From Ruminococcus sp. UBA1394 (GTDB lineage Bacteria; Bacillota; Clostridia; Oscillospirales; Ruminococcaceae): a stretch of 64,000 nt of DNA. A program made the translations under genes and the position numbers. Shown one piece after another: positions 8,236 to 18,229 of this stretch. Position 1 is the first letter of the stretch; each line of letters starts with the position of its first letter. Below the pieces are notes generated by a model. The model was not told where the DNA came from. It worked only from the letters and a program-made list of their open reading frames with translations, and did no database searches. The DNA is taken from NCBI GenBank assembly GCA_002305725.1, contig DBQM01000037.1, positions 129,604 to 193,603 on the forward strand. Direction: 5' to 3'.

Positions 8236-9051
8236 ATGAAACGAAAAATGCTGATCACAGGTACAAACACAGCTCTGGTTAAAGACTTTATACAACATAC
8301 GGATTCATATTTTACAGGTATCAGTACAACAGACTGCTGGCCAGACTTACAGAAACATTTTGAGATATTTGAACCCGACGGACTTCTTCTGCTTCCGGAA
8401 TCCGTAAATGATGATATGGTCAGTCTGATAAGCAAACTTAAAGGCAGTTATTGCTACCATAAGGAACCTATTTTTATATGTGCTCCGGTTAATGTTTGCG
8501 CTGATATTCAGAAAAGCAATCCAAGGCTTGTAAATCTTATGCTCAAGCGCCCTGTTTCTGCGGATAACCTATCTCTCAGAATTTTAAAGTACTACGAGAT
8601 TGAGGAAAAGAAACGCCAGGAAGAAGAAAAGGCAAAACAGATTGATTTTGATGAACCGGATATACTTTCAGAAGGCAATGAAAGCACTCCTAAAAAGCAC
8701 GTTCTTATTGTTGATGATGACAGAAGTATTCTTAAAATGCTCAAGGCAGCAATGGAAAACGAATATGAGGATACAACGATTGTAAACGGAGTTTTAGTGC
8801 CGAAATTTTTGCAGACTCACAAGGTTGACCTTATTATCCTTGATTATGAAATGCCGGTGGAAACCGGTGCAGAGGTATTGAGAAAAATCAGAATGAACAG
8901 AGAATATGACGATATTCCGGTTTGTTTCCTGACAGGAGTTGCTGAAAAGAGCAAGATACAGGAGATTCTCATGCTCCGTCCTGACGGTTATCTTTTAAAG
9001 CCTGTAAACATGGAGGCACTTTTTGCAACAGTAAGCAATCTGACAATGTAG
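8236..9051 (+). CDS. response regulator with two receiver-type domains
   Basis: 271 residues from ATG 8236; the open frame continues upstream to 7999 but that part covers the hairpin leader and only 8236 has a ribosome site (AAAGGA). Residues 1-120 look like a degenerate receiver domain lacking the acidic triad; a Glu/Lys-rich linker follows (121-150). Residues about 154-271 form a full CheY-like receiver: acidic pair in LIVDDDRS (159-162), phosphoacceptor Asp203 in LDYEMP, Thr233, Lys255 in LLKPV. There is no DNA-binding or enzymatic output domain, so it probably acts by protein contact, as a phosphate shuttle. Translation of the kinase starts 16 bp downstream, making an operon. Confidence 0.85.
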   Translation: MKRKMLITGTNTALVKDFIQHTDSYFTGISTTDCWPDLQKHFEIFEPDGLLLLPESVNDDMVSLISKLKGSYCYHKEPIFICAPVNVCADIQKSNPRLVNLMLKRPVSADNLSLRILKYYEIEEKKRQEEEKAKQIDFDEPDILSEGNESTPKKHVLIVDDDRSILKMLKAAMENEYEDTTIVNGVLVPKFLQTHKVDLIILDYEMPVETGAEVLRKIRMNREYDDIPVCFLTGVAEKSKIQEILMLRPDGYLLKPVNMEALFATVSNLTM

Positions 9052-9067
9052 ACCGGAGGTTTCTGAA

Positions 9068-11746
9068 ATGAATGATGAGTTATATATAACCGATTTGATA
9101 AGCGTTGAAATACTTCAGAAATTACAGGATTCCTTTTCAAACATGACTGGTATGGCGGCACTGACTACGGACAAAACCGGTTTTGCAGTTACAAAGGGTT
9201 CTAATTTCACAGATTTCTGTATGAATTATACAAGAAAATCCGATGTAGGAAACAAACGCTGTATGGGCTGTGACAAAGCGGGTGCAGAGCTTACAATGAG
9301 ATCGGGAAAGGCGTGTACCTATTACTGCCACGCCGGACTTGTAGATTATGCCGCTCCGATCATTGTAAACGGCAAAATGATCGGCAGCTTCATCGGAGGA
9401 CAGGTTCTTCCGGATAAGCCCAATTATGACAGATTCCGTGAAACAGCTCTTGAACTTGGAATTGATCCTGAAAAATACGTTGAAGCTGTTAAAAAGGTGC
9501 AGATCATTGATAAAGCTGTTATTGATAAATCTGCAAGGTTTCTGGCAGAGGTGGCAAGCACACTGTCTTTTCTTGCATATCAGTCCCATGAAATCAAGAA
9601 AAGGAATAAGGAAATTGCCAAGGCTTCGTCAATGAAGAGTGATTTTCTTGCCAATATGAGCCATGAAATAAGAACACCTATGAACGCCGTTATCGGACTT
9701 GTTGACCTTGCACTTCGTGAAGATATGTCGCCGGCAGCCAAGGGTTATATTCGTCAGATAAAATCATCCGCTAAAAATCTGCTGGTAATTATAAATGATA
9801 TCCTTGATTTTTCAAAAATAGAATCCGGAAAATTCGATATTATCAATGTTGCTTATGAGCCTCTTTCTGTTGTAAACGACCTTGCCTCCATTGCAAACAG
9901 CAGGATAGGAAACAAGGATATTGAATTTACAATGGACGTTTCGCCGGATATGTCGCAGACTATTTTTGGCGACAATGTCAGAATACATCAGATAATTCTC
10001 AATATTCTGACAAATGCGGTAAAGTTTACCCAAAGTGGAGAGGTGCACCTTTCTCTTGAATGTATCCCCGATGAAAACGGTGAAACTGTTACAATGAAGG
10101 TTGCAGTCAGTGATACCGGAATGGGAATAAAAACGCAGGATATGCACAAACTTTTTAATTCTTTCCAGCAGGTTGACAGCAAAAGAAACCGCAACATTGA
10201 GGGAACAGGTCTTGGTCTTGCAATAAGCAAACAGCTGCTTAGCCTTATGGACGGAAAAATATCTGTTGACAGTACATACGGCAAGGGGAGTACCTTCTTT
10301 TTTGAACTCCCTCAGAAAATTATTGACAAATCCCCGTCTATTCCGTGTATTAACAAGGAACTGTCGGTTGGTATTCTTATTGGTAATGAGTTTGTAAAAA
10401 AACAGCTTATAAAAGATTTAGAACGTATTAAAGCTGATTACCGCAGTCTTGAAGACCTGAAAAACTCAAACAGTCTTGATTTCGATTTTTTAATAATCGA
10501 AAAAATGTTCTATTCACAGACTATAGCTGAAATACTTGATAATAATCCGTCAATGCAGTGTATAGTCATATCCAAGCCTGACGCCCTTAATGATATCAGT
10601 CACCCGAGAGTTCGTATAATATACAAGCCGGTTTATTCGCTTAATCTTTATAATGTTATGGGTATAACCGATATTTCATATAGTGAGCATCAGAACGCAG
10701 TTGACAGCTTTACATTTGTAGCGCCGGAAGCGAAAATACTCATTGTTGACGACAACAAAATCAATCTGACAGTTGCAAAGGGACTCATAGAACCACTTAA
10801 TATGAGCGTTGATGTAGCTGAAAGTGCTGCAGAGGCAATCGAACTTGTTGGAAAGATGAAATATGACCTTATTTTCATGGATCACATGATGCCGGAGGTT
10901 GACGGCGTTGAGTGTACCCATATCATAAGGCGAATGCTGCCGGGCTATAATGATGTGCCTATCATAGCTCTTACAGCCAACGCTGTGGGAGGCGCAAAGG
11001 AAATGTTCTTAAATGAGGGTATGAACGATTTTGTTGCAAAGCCTATTGAGGTAAAGGACATTGTTTCAAAGCTGAGAAAATGGCTGCCGCAGGAGAAAAT
11101 TATGCCGGCTGATAAAAAGTCCTCTGATGAAACAGCTGAAAAAAATAAAAAAAGAAGTCTTGATATTGAGGGGCTTGATACAAAATCCGCACTTACCCTT
11201 ATTGGAAACGAAGAGCTTTTCTTTACTATTCTGAAGGAGTACTACACTTCTATCGACAAAAAAGCAAATACAATTATTGCACATCAGAAAGCAGAACGCT
11301 GGAGAGATTATACTATTGAGGTTCACTCTCTGAAAAGCACATCAAAACAAATCGGTGCAAACAAGGTATCAGCGCTTGCAGCAGAGCTTGAACGTGCCGG
11401 AAACGAGGGTAACTACAGCCTTATTAATGAAAAGACTGGTGAAATGATTTCAGAATTTCAGCGGTATAAAGAGATACTTGCACCGGTATTTCCTGATGTG
11501 CAGATATCTGCTGAGGTGAAAACGGCGAATAATGGGGAAATTAAGTCACTCCTTGACGAAATGAAAGAGGCACTTGATAATTTCGATACACTTCAGATAG
11601 ATGATGTTATCGAAAAAATGAGCGGTTACAAATATCCGGAAACACAGACCGGATATTTCGAAAATCTTAAACAGGCGGCTGAAATAAGCGACCTTGACGA
11701 ATGTCTGAAAATTGTTGATGAATGGAACGCTTTATTGATGTTGTAA
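9068..11746 (+). CDS. PocR-domain hybrid sensor histidine kinase
   Basis: 892 residues, no membrane segment, so a cytoplasmic sensor. Order: PocR sensory domain (residues about 8-170) with its Cys set C51, CMGC (65-68) and CTYYCH (83-88); short coiled linker; HisKA with His199 in NMSHEIRTPMNAVIG; HATPase with N box near 310, G boxes SDTGMGIK and GTGLGLAIS; a degenerate receiver (about 430-540); a full receiver with DD 561-562, Asp605 in FMDHMMPE and Lys658; and an HPt domain with His753 in HSLKST. PocR domains sense small ligands, for example in propanediol regulation. Strong GGAGGT precedes ATG 9068. The HPt would hand phosphate to the upstream two-receiver protein. The final target is unknown. 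Confidence 0.9.
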   Translation: MNDELYITDLISVEILQKLQDSFSNMTGMAALTTDKTGFAVTKGSNFTDFCMNYTRKSDVGNKRCMGCDKAGAELTMRSGKACTYYCHAGLVDYAAPIIVNGKMIGSFIGGQVLPDKPNYDRFRETALELGIDPEKYVEAVKKVQIIDKAVIDKSARFLAEVASTLSFLAYQSHEIKKRNKEIAKASSMKSDFLANMSHEIRTPMNAVIGLVDLALREDMSPAAKGYIRQIKSSAKNLLVIINDILDFSKIESGKFDIINVAYEPLSVVNDLASIANSRIGNKDIEFTMDVSPDMSQTIFGDNVRIHQIILNILTNAVKFTQSGEVHLSLECIPDENGETVTMKVAVSDTGMGIKTQDMHKLFNSFQQVDSKRNRNIEGTGLGLAISKQLLSLMDGKISVDSTYGKGSTFFFELPQKIIDKSPSIPCINKELSVGILIGNEFVKKQLIKDLERIKADYRSLEDLKNSNSLDFDFLIIEKMFYSQTIAEILDNNPSMQCIVISKPDALNDISHPRVRIIYKPVYSLNLYNVMGITDISYSEHQNAVDSFTFVAPEAKILIVDDNKINLTVAKGLIEPLNMSVDVAESAAEAIELVGKMKYDLIFMDHMMPEVDGVECTHIIRRMLPGYNDVPIIALTANAVGGAKEMFLNEGMNDFVAKPIEVKDIVSKLRKWLPQEKIMPADKKSSDETAEKNKKRSLDIEGLDTKSALTLIGNEELFFTILKEYYTSIDKKANTIIAHQKAERWRDYTIEVHSLKSTSKQIGANKVSALAAELERAGNEGNYSLINEKTGEMISEFQRYKEILAPVFPDVQISAEVKTANNGEIKSLLDEMKEALDNFDTLQIDDVIEKMSGYKYPETQTGYFENLKQAAEISDLDECLKIVDEWNALLML

Positions 11747-12303
11747 ACACACACTTAACAGTCGTCCAAATGGTTATGACTTTATATTGTGTTATTTAAA
11801 TCCGACCATATCACTTCCAATAACTGCTTAATAGCTATTATGGAAACTAATTTTAAACATACCTATAACGGTCAAAAGGAATGATGCTCTTAAAATTAAG
11901 TAGAGTATCATTCTTTTTTCATTAAAATAATTGATATTCGATTATCTTCAGAAAACATTTTAAGATGGGGAACGCCTCAAAGCTGACGGTCTTATGGATG
12001 AGTACTTCAACAGAATAATAGATAATGAAAAATAAGGAGTTCTGCTGAGCTCCTTATTTTTGAGTTGGCACTTTTGTGAAAAACAGTATATTTTAATGAA
12101 AAACTCTTCTGTATAAAGAAAACCAGATACAAAGAAAAAGGCTTAGATACGCTGTTTTTCGCATCTAAGCCTTTTGCAAGTGTCAAGCACTGACAAAATA
12201 GATGAATGATAAAAGTGGACTAAAGGGTTTAGATTTCAACTTTTTTAATGTTTTATTCTGAAATTTAATAGTTTTTCACTTTATTAGCGTTTGAAATTAA
12301 ATC
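11747..12303. other. non-coding stretch with three terminator-like hairpins
   Basis: Contains an imperfect hairpin AATGATGCTCT/AGAGTATCATT followed by a T run (about 11879-11920), a perfect AAATAAGGAG/CTCCTTATTT hairpin with T run (about 12029-12060), and AAGGCTTAGAT/ATCTAAGCCTT with T run (about 12138-12174). A 23-codon piece DGERLKADGLMDEYFNRIID ends at a TAA just inside the second hairpin and may be the tail of a lost gene. No gene is otherwise visible. Confidence 0.5.
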
Positions 12304-12764
12304 TAATCAATATCGACTTGTCCGCCATTTATTGAAATCAAATTTTTTACAGTTTTTGATTCCAAAATTGCGTTATGAAAATTACAATTATAAATATCTA
12401 TTTCTGGAATAGATATTAAGTACCCGATACAATCAATGGAAGACATGCCCAAACATAAATATTATCATCCTTTTGAGCGAAGGAGACTATTTACCAATTG
12501 TCTCAAAAAAGTATTTTTCAACAGCAGTAGGTACAATATTATCATTCCAACATGTTTTTCTATGATTTCTATAGAGTATTCTGCACAATTAATCCAATGC
12601 TTTTACAAAAAAAGACAAAATAGTTTTGATGAGTAAACTAATAATTTGATTTCCCACATTCATTAAGTAAATTCAACTGATCTAGCAAAAGGCGGATTTT
12701 CTTTATACAAAGAGTTGACATTTGGAACACGGGTGTTCAAAACATCAACGTAATTCAGAACAAC
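12304..12764 (-). pseudogene. decayed minus-strand coding remnants downstream of the Mokosh-like pair
   Basis: Several short minus-strand frames with protein-like composition but no continuous gene. One runs from about 12448 to 12304 (MSSIDCIGYLISIPEIDIYN onward). Another piece at about 12550-12500 reads NDNIVPTAVEKYFFETIGK. Immediately after the TGA of the 12765-14159 gene the same frame stays open for about 33 codons (VVLNYVDVLNTRVPNVNSLY onward) to a TAA near 12667. None is recognised. Composition is as AT-rich as the adjoining defence genes, suggesting the pieces belong to the same imported block. Confidence 0.4.
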
Positions 12765-14159
12765 TCACTTTTTTCTATTTCTTTTACTACGCTTCTGTAA
12801 TTCATTCTTTTTGTGGTTCACTGTTGCAAACCCATCTAAATTGTATTTGATAACAAGATTTCTAACAGTCTCGGATACGTTCTTTTTGTTAAAATCACAT
12901 ATTGGTTGCATATATACCACTGGTCGATTAAATGCGGTTACAACACGCTCATGCAGATATATTACCAATTCTGAATTAAAACATATAAGGCTCTCTTCAA
13001 TATCATCACTTGAAATCAAATACAAATTTGCTTTGGGTTTATTAAAGAAATGTCGAAGCGATTTTTCAACATTACGTTCAGTTTTATTATAGATAATAAA
13101 TACTGGAATCTTATCTGCTAGAACATTAAGTTGTGAGCAAAAAGCATTCGACAATAGCCCGTTTATATGATCAGAGCATATAAATATCTCACTATACCTG
13201 AGCTTAGAACTATATAAATAACTAAGATACTCTCTATCATTTAGTGCGTATCTTCTCTGTGTGAATGCACCAGTTTTAATTTCTTCTGTAACATTATCAG
13301 CAAACAGCATTTTCCTTGCTTCCTCCGTTTGCGCCATTAGTTTTGGTTCAAACCTTGTTGGATGATTTTGAATTTTGTCAACTAAATCTCTTCTATTTTC
13401 GAAGAAATATTCCTGGCATGGACGACAGCTATCCTTCAACTGATTGTAAAATTCATTTTTGTATCTGTCATTACTGTCTGATGAGAAAACAAACATTAAT
13501 TCATCAGATGATTCACTCTTGTACATATATACTCTGTTTTCAACATAATGTAGCTTTGAATACAAAATTCCAATTGTTTTATAAATTTCACTTGTAACTG
13601 TACCGTCGCCAAACACACTATTATTCTTTTGCTGTAGTTGATACACTTCGTTAATTTCTCGAAAATGAGAGTCCAGAAAACCGTTGTCAATATGAACGAT
13701 ACCATCCAGCAAAACATCTCTCTGACATGTTCCTGAAACCTTCACCGCATCGGAGTCATATATCGCACCTGTAATCATATCTACCATAATGTCTTTCAAA
13801 TAAATTTTTTGAATATCAACCCTCTGTCTTGTTTTTAATGCATCTGCGCCTTTTAATGTTATGCCCAAAGTGTTTTCAGATGCATAGATATAGTCAATAC
13901 TGACCATATCAATAATAGCTTCTTTAACAACACTATAGGAAACCCCTAATATCTTTGCAATCTCATTTATGTCTTTAACTGAAATATCAATTAACTTTAA
14001 TATGCTTTCGAAGAAAAGATTAAGTTCAGATATCTTTCTTATAAGGCATTCTATAGTTGTTTTCATAAAGGGTATGTAAATATTTTGTGTTTTTAAATAA
14101 TAATATCCGGGAATAGATTTAGGCGTATTTCGCTTAACATCACTAATTAAATTCTTCAT
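12765..14159 (-). CDS. helicase partner, winged-helix plus PLD-like C-terminus (Mokosh type I B-like)
   Basis: 464 residues, directly downstream (2 bp) of the kinase-helicase gene. Residues about 35-100 look like a helix-turn-helix region (ISVKDINEIAKILGVSYSVV). The C-terminal third alternates strands and helices like half of a phospholipase D fold (YSEIFICSDHINGLLSNAF, then VFIIYN, LYLISSDD, LVIYLHERV), but I find no HxKxxxxD catalytic motif; the expected spot reads IEESLICFNSELVIY. In type I Mokosh anti-phage systems the COG1112 helicase-kinase is paired with a PLD-family protein, which this resembles by position and size. Assignment is by context; the nuclease activity is doubtful. Low G+C relative to neighbours suggests transfer. 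Confidence 0.5.
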   Translation of the reverse strand: MKNLISDVKRNTPKSIPGYYYLKTQNIYIPFMKTTIECLIRKISELNLFFESILKLIDISVKDINEIAKILGVSYSVVKEAIIDMVSIDYIYASENTLGITLKGADALKTRQRVDIQKIYLKDIMVDMITGAIYDSDAVKVSGTCQRDVLLDGIVHIDNGFLDSHFREINEVYQLQQKNNSVFGDGTVTSEIYKTIGILYSKLHYVENRVYMYKSESSDELMFVFSSDSNDRYKNEFYNQLKDSCRPCQEYFFENRRDLVDKIQNHPTRFEPKLMAQTEEARKMLFADNVTEEIKTGAFTQRRYALNDREYLSYLYSSKLRYSEIFICSDHINGLLSNAFCSQLNVLADKIPVFIIYNKTERNVEKSLRHFFNKPKANLYLISSDDIEESLICFNSELVIYLHERVVTAFNRPVVYMQPICDFNKKNVSETVRNLVIKYNLDGFATVNHKKNELQKRSKRNRKK

Positions 14160-14161
14160 TA

Positions 14162-17100
14162 TTAATCCCTCGCTACGGTAATTTTACAACCTTCAGTTTG
14201 ACTAATGTACTCAATAATTTCAGGAAATTTATTACCCTGTATATGCGGATTATTGAGAAAATCTAAGTCACCTACAATAATAAGCAAGGATTGTGCTCTT
14301 GAGAGAGATACATTTAATCGTGCTTCCGATTTTAAAAAACCAATTCTTTTAGATTTATCACTACTTCGAACAGTAGAGTAAATAATTATTTCTTTTTGTC
14401 CTCCCTGAAATGCATCAACAGTATCCACTTCCACCTGAAGGAAATTAAAATTCTGTTGTCTGACCATATCTTTTATAGCCGATTTTTGTGCTCTGTAAGC
14501 AGTAATAACACCAACCTTAATCGATCTCGAGATTAAAGAATCCATTTCGCAAAGCTTATTTTTAATAATATCCAATTCTGCGTTATTTTTATATGTGGCA
14601 TGCGTTGCATTTCCAACTTTCTTTTCAAATCTCTTAGAAGATAGACGTGAGGTAGTTATCCATTCTATTGCCACATCATCGTAACAAGGAATTCCTGTGT
14701 TCCGCTGCTCTTTAGGCGTACCGTTTTGAATTTCATTATCATAAAACACCTTACTTATAAGACTGCCTATCACGGGATGCATTCTATACTGAATTGTCAA
14801 TCTATGCTTATTATTTTCGGGGAAATTATTATAAAGTTTCTCAAAAAGGCCCTCCGTAAGATCCTCTAAATTAATTGCATTTTTGTTTGCCTCGATGATT
14901 TCTGTATCCAGAACTGGTGGCAGTTGCTTATGATCACCAACCAAAATAATCTTTTCTGCTTTAGAAAAAGAAACTGCTAATTCAGGATAAGTAGCTTTGG
15001 CTGCTTCATCAACGATTACATAATCAAACCCAGCATTTCGAATTACCCTATTAGAAATAAATCCCGTACAGGTGCCAGCAATGATTGTTGTACTTTTTAT
15101 TATGTACAAATCTACTTCCTCGCACTGGGGCAATCGTTCTCCCCATTGCTTTTGGATTTCTAATATCTTTCGGATTTTTTCTTTACTGGAAGTACTGGTC
15201 TTACTGACAAAGGCATCAATTACTTGTTGGTTAATAGCATTGCGATCAATATTTGAGATAAACTGCTTCTCGTATTCCCTATAGTACTCTTCAAACTCCT
15301 CATAGGTAACACCAATTTCCTTACAGTAAGATTTCGCCAGAGAAGTGCAATTATCCCTAACTTCTGTAACCCAGTTATCTTTGAGATAATTCAAGCCAAA
15401 CTCTTCTCGAATCTCATCATTAAGTTTTTCGTCACGTCCCACTCGGATAAGATTAGGTCTCACCTTGCTTTGTTGAATCAAATCATCCAGCATCTTATCA
15501 ACCGCCGGATGTGACTGCGATACTAAAAGTATTTTCTTTTCAGGCAAATCTGGATAATCAGTGTTCATTTTTAGAATTTGCCTAATTATCTCAATAACAA
15601 CATTGGTCTTTCCTGTTCCGGGAGGTCCCTGTATAATAGCCAATGACTCAGAATTTAGAGCTTTCTCTACAGCTGTCTTTTGCGGTAAATCAAGTTTTGA
15701 ATTAAAAAATCTAATTTTGCCCTGCAGCAAATTTGTTTTTGGTGGTGTAACTCCTGCTACAATTTCTTTTAAATTGTACTGGCAAGAGTAGTTTTCTCGC
15801 TCAATGCTATCTAGAGCATCCAATTGGCGTTCAATATTTGTTATGCTTTCGCTATAATCTAAACATATAGTTCCTTTGGCAGGTAATCTATCTGGTTTTC
15901 TTAGAAATCTTATTTTTAAAACAACATGTTCATCTACAAAATTGTCTTCATCATAGTTTCCAATATAGATCAGATGTTTTTTCTTTTTATTTTTATTCGT
16001 TTTCTCAAATACAAATTTGTTTTCTTTCGTGTATACAGTATCCCCTAAGAAAACACCAACACTCAAATTAAAACTGCAAACACTTCCGTCAATAGTATAG
16101 GAATCATATGGGAATCTCTGAACGCTATCCTCTATACTCTTCTTAGTCAGTGTTAACAACTCTCTCCACGCTCCATACTTTCGTTTATATTCTGCATCAA
16201 TATTATGCTTTGAGCGGTATTCATGACAATGAGTGTCAACAATATTTTTAATCTCTAAATTATCATTTCTGGATAGCCTATGAATGAGTTTTGGATTAGC
16301 AAAATCAAGCCTTGCAGATATCTCGCAAAACTTTTTTTTCATAATTTCCCTCTCAACCGGAACAATCTTTTTTATATCTGTTACTGCAAATATGTTTGTT
16401 TGAGCATTGTAAATGCATTCAAAATAATAATTTGTTCCTAAAAATTGGTATTTATCATCAACCTGATTAATATATATTTCTAGAAAATTGGCAGGCAGAA
16501 TCGTTTTTAAATCGCTAATCATCGAATTCTTAGGAATTAAATTTAAGTTCTTAAGCTTTACAAATTTCTCATGGGCTATCGTTAGCACAGCTGTATAATT
16601 TACATCCAAAAATCTTTCAAGCAACTCCGCCAAATCACCCTTTAATTCAGATACATCTTTATATCTTTCATTGGGATTTTCTGCTACCAGTTTCTTGACT
16701 ATAGGCTTCAAATTAACATCGAATCCCGATGCCTGATTAATAGTATCTTGAAAACAAGTAGCAAGCGGAGGTTGTTCACCAGTAAACAAATAAAAGATTA
16801 CCGCACCGATTGAATACAAATCGCTTTGCTCGGTTGCATTTTGACTATGCAAATGCACCTCTGGTGCAGAGTATGAATTAGTACCCATACGAAATACTGT
16901 GGCACTGTTCACCATTTGCTTTATCTTGCATATTCCAAAATCGATAACCTTAACATCTCCATTATCGTCAAGCATTATATTATTTGGGTTTATATCCCTG
17001 TGTATTATTCCATTATAATGAGCAGTCTCTATTGCTGACAATAACTGCTTTATTATTTTGAATTTTTGCTTAGATGTCAATTTGGATATATTAGTCTTCG

Positions 17101-17410
17101 ACAAAGCTTCTCCACTAATATATTCCAGGATTATGCATCCTACTTTTTCTTTATTATTAGAGGTTTTATTCACATAAACCAAATTATTATGACCCAATAT
17201 CTTTACTATATTGTCACATATGTTAAGCTTATATAATGCTTGAACTTCTCTTGAAAATATACCTTGGTATAGCGGTTGCTCTACGCCAAAAATTATCTTG
17301 CGTACATAAAAATCACCAGTGTTTTCATCTCGAACAAGGTCAACTACAGAATTTGTATCGCCGCGTTCACTTAACCTACGGACACTCTTCAACTCATCAT
17401 ATCTAGGCAT
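14162..17410 (-). CDS. Ser/Thr kinase-SF1 helicase fusion (Mokosh type I MkoA-like)
   Basis: 1082 residues. Residues 1-270 are a eukaryote-like kinase: Lys38, Glu55, catalytic loop HRDINPNN (137-144), DFG 157-159, APE 182-184. After a 300-residue middle region comes an SF1B/Upf1-DNA2 (COG1112) helicase: Walker A GPPGTGKT (595-602), Walker B VDEAAKA (800-806), motif III GDHKQLPP (825-832), RMHP (876-879), FQGGQ (1001-1005), SLSRA (1035-1039). All catalytic residues of both enzymes are present. Kinase-COG1112 fusion plus a partner gene is the layout of type I Mokosh, which protects against phages; the mechanism presumably recognises phage nucleic acid. It is AT-rich and lies among gene fragments, as expected of a mobile defence cassette. 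Confidence 0.85.
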   Translation of the reverse strand: MPRYDELKSVRRLSERGDTNSVVDLVRDENTGDFYVRKIIFGVEQPLYQGIFSREVQALYKLNICDNIVKILGHNNLVYVNKTSNNKEKVGCIILEYISGEALSKTNISKLTSKQKFKIIKQLLSAIETAHYNGIIHRDINPNNIMLDDNGDVKVIDFGICKIKQMVNSATVFRMGTNSYSAPEVHLHSQNATEQSDLYSIGAVIFYLFTGEQPPLATCFQDTINQASGFDVNLKPIVKKLVAENPNERYKDVSELKGDLAELLERFLDVNYTAVLTIAHEKFVKLKNLNLIPKNSMISDLKTILPANFLEIYINQVDDKYQFLGTNYYFECIYNAQTNIFAVTDIKKIVPVEREIMKKKFCEISARLDFANPKLIHRLSRNDNLEIKNIVDTHCHEYRSKHNIDAEYKRKYGAWRELLTLTKKSIEDSVQRFPYDSYTIDGSVCSFNLSVGVFLGDTVYTKENKFVFEKTNKNKKKKHLIYIGNYDEDNFVDEHVVLKIRFLRKPDRLPAKGTICLDYSESITNIERQLDALDSIERENYSCQYNLKEIVAGVTPPKTNLLQGKIRFFNSKLDLPQKTAVEKALNSESLAIIQGPPGTGKTNVVIEIIRQILKMNTDYPDLPEKKILLVSQSHPAVDKMLDDLIQQSKVRPNLIRVGRDEKLNDEIREEFGLNYLKDNWVTEVRDNCTSLAKSYCKEIGVTYEEFEEYYREYEKQFISNIDRNAINQQVIDAFVSKTSTSSKEKIRKILEIQKQWGERLPQCEEVDLYIIKSTTIIAGTCTGFISNRVIRNAGFDYVIVDEAAKATYPELAVSFSKAEKIILVGDHKQLPPVLDTEIIEANKNAINLEDLTEGLFEKLYNNFPENNKHRLTIQYRMHPVIGSLISKVFYDNEIQNGTPKEQRNTGIPCYDDVAIEWITTSRLSSKRFEKKVGNATHATYKNNAELDIIKNKLCEMDSLISRSIKVGVITAYRAQKSAIKDMVRQQNFNFLQVEVDTVDAFQGGQKEIIIYSTVRSSDKSKRIGFLKSEARLNVSLSRAQSLLIIVGDLDFLNNPHIQGNKFPEIIEYISQTEGCKITVARD

Positions 17411-17673
17411 GTCAATACTCCTTTTCGTTGCAAAACCATTGGCTCAACTTATAATTTTAAATTCACCCATCTTAATCTTCTTCATAGTTATTAATCAGAT
17501 GATCACTTATAACATCATATTGACCTAACCTTATTTAATCATTATCAATATTGATATCTTCATCTATAATTGAATCAAAGCAATTTCTTTAAAGATAAAC
17601 TTTGAATTAATACCTGAGTTATCATATAAATGTATTACAAACATAAGCAGAATTAATCTTGAATAGTTTATAC

Positions 17674-17814
17674 TCAAACTAAAATCTCTATTTTTGAAAT
17701 AGTTATTTTTACTCTACCTGTTTTCTGATGCTTCAGCCATAGATTTCCTTTGCTACTTGAATAACAGGAATGGATATGCAGATCCAGTTTATAACCTGAT
17801 TCAACTATTTTCAT
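17674..17814 (-). pseudogene. N-terminal fragment of a PHP-domain protein
   Basis: From ATG 17814, with GGAGG just upstream, a 46-residue frame begins MKIVESGYKLDLHIHSCYSS. DLHIHSCYS is the first metal-binding motif of PHP-family phosphoesterases. The similarity stops after about 23 residues and the rest of the roughly 250-900-residue protein is absent, so this is a truncated leftover. PHP-ATPase genes often occur in defence islands, which fits its position upstream of the Mokosh-like pair. Confidence 0.55.
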
Positions 17815-18117
17815 AACTATTCCCTCCAATCTGAATAAATAATAAAATCTAACTAAATTAAAATATAATATCCAATTACCTTTCTCAACAACCATTATAC
17901 ACCACGCTTCTGTTAATTACAATACATATTGCCAAATAAAGAGCATTTATAATACATTTTCTACAAATTTATATATTTTACTATGTTGTTTTTATGCAAT
18001 CTGCCATTAAGTAAAAGCAAATATTTTCTCTGTACAAACTTCTTGCAAAGCTTACGAATCTTCATGCCCCAACTGATTGATCATCATTTGAGTTGCCTCC
18101 TATTTGATTTCGGATAA
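17815..18117 (-). other. AT-rich gap with a Shine-Dalgarno-led mini-ORF pair
   Basis: On the minus strand AGGAGG (18096-18101) lies 8 bp before ATG 18087, opening an 11-codon frame (MMINQLGHEDS, stop at 18052) that overlaps a 34-codon frame starting at ATG 18065 (MKIRKLCKKF onward). The site is strong but the peptides are unrecognised. They could be a leader peptide for the decayed PHP gene or a chance remnant. Confidence 0.25.
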
Positions 18118-18123
18118 GAGAAA

Positions 18124-18155
18124 AGGCGTATGGAGTTCATTCATTCCATACGCCT
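18124..18155. terminator. hairpin, probable terminator
   Basis: Perfect 11-bp stem AGGCGTATGGA/TCCATACGCCT with a 10-base loop. It lies downstream of the hsp20 terminator and could insulate the two blocks. Confidence 0.45.
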
Positions 18156-18198
18156 GTAACGGTAATATTTTATTTTACAGCGGTTTAAGTTTATACGT

Positions 18199-18229
18199 AA
18201 AAAAACGGAGAATGCCTCGCTCCGTTTGC
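18199..18229 (-). terminator. intrinsic terminator of hsp20
   Basis: AAACGGAG/CTCCGTTT stem immediately after the hsp20 stop, followed on the minus strand by a T run. Confidence 0.8.

Noticed and set aside
12304..12764. Intact third gene of the Mokosh-like cassette
   Set aside because: Frames are short and broken on both strands; only remnants can be supported.
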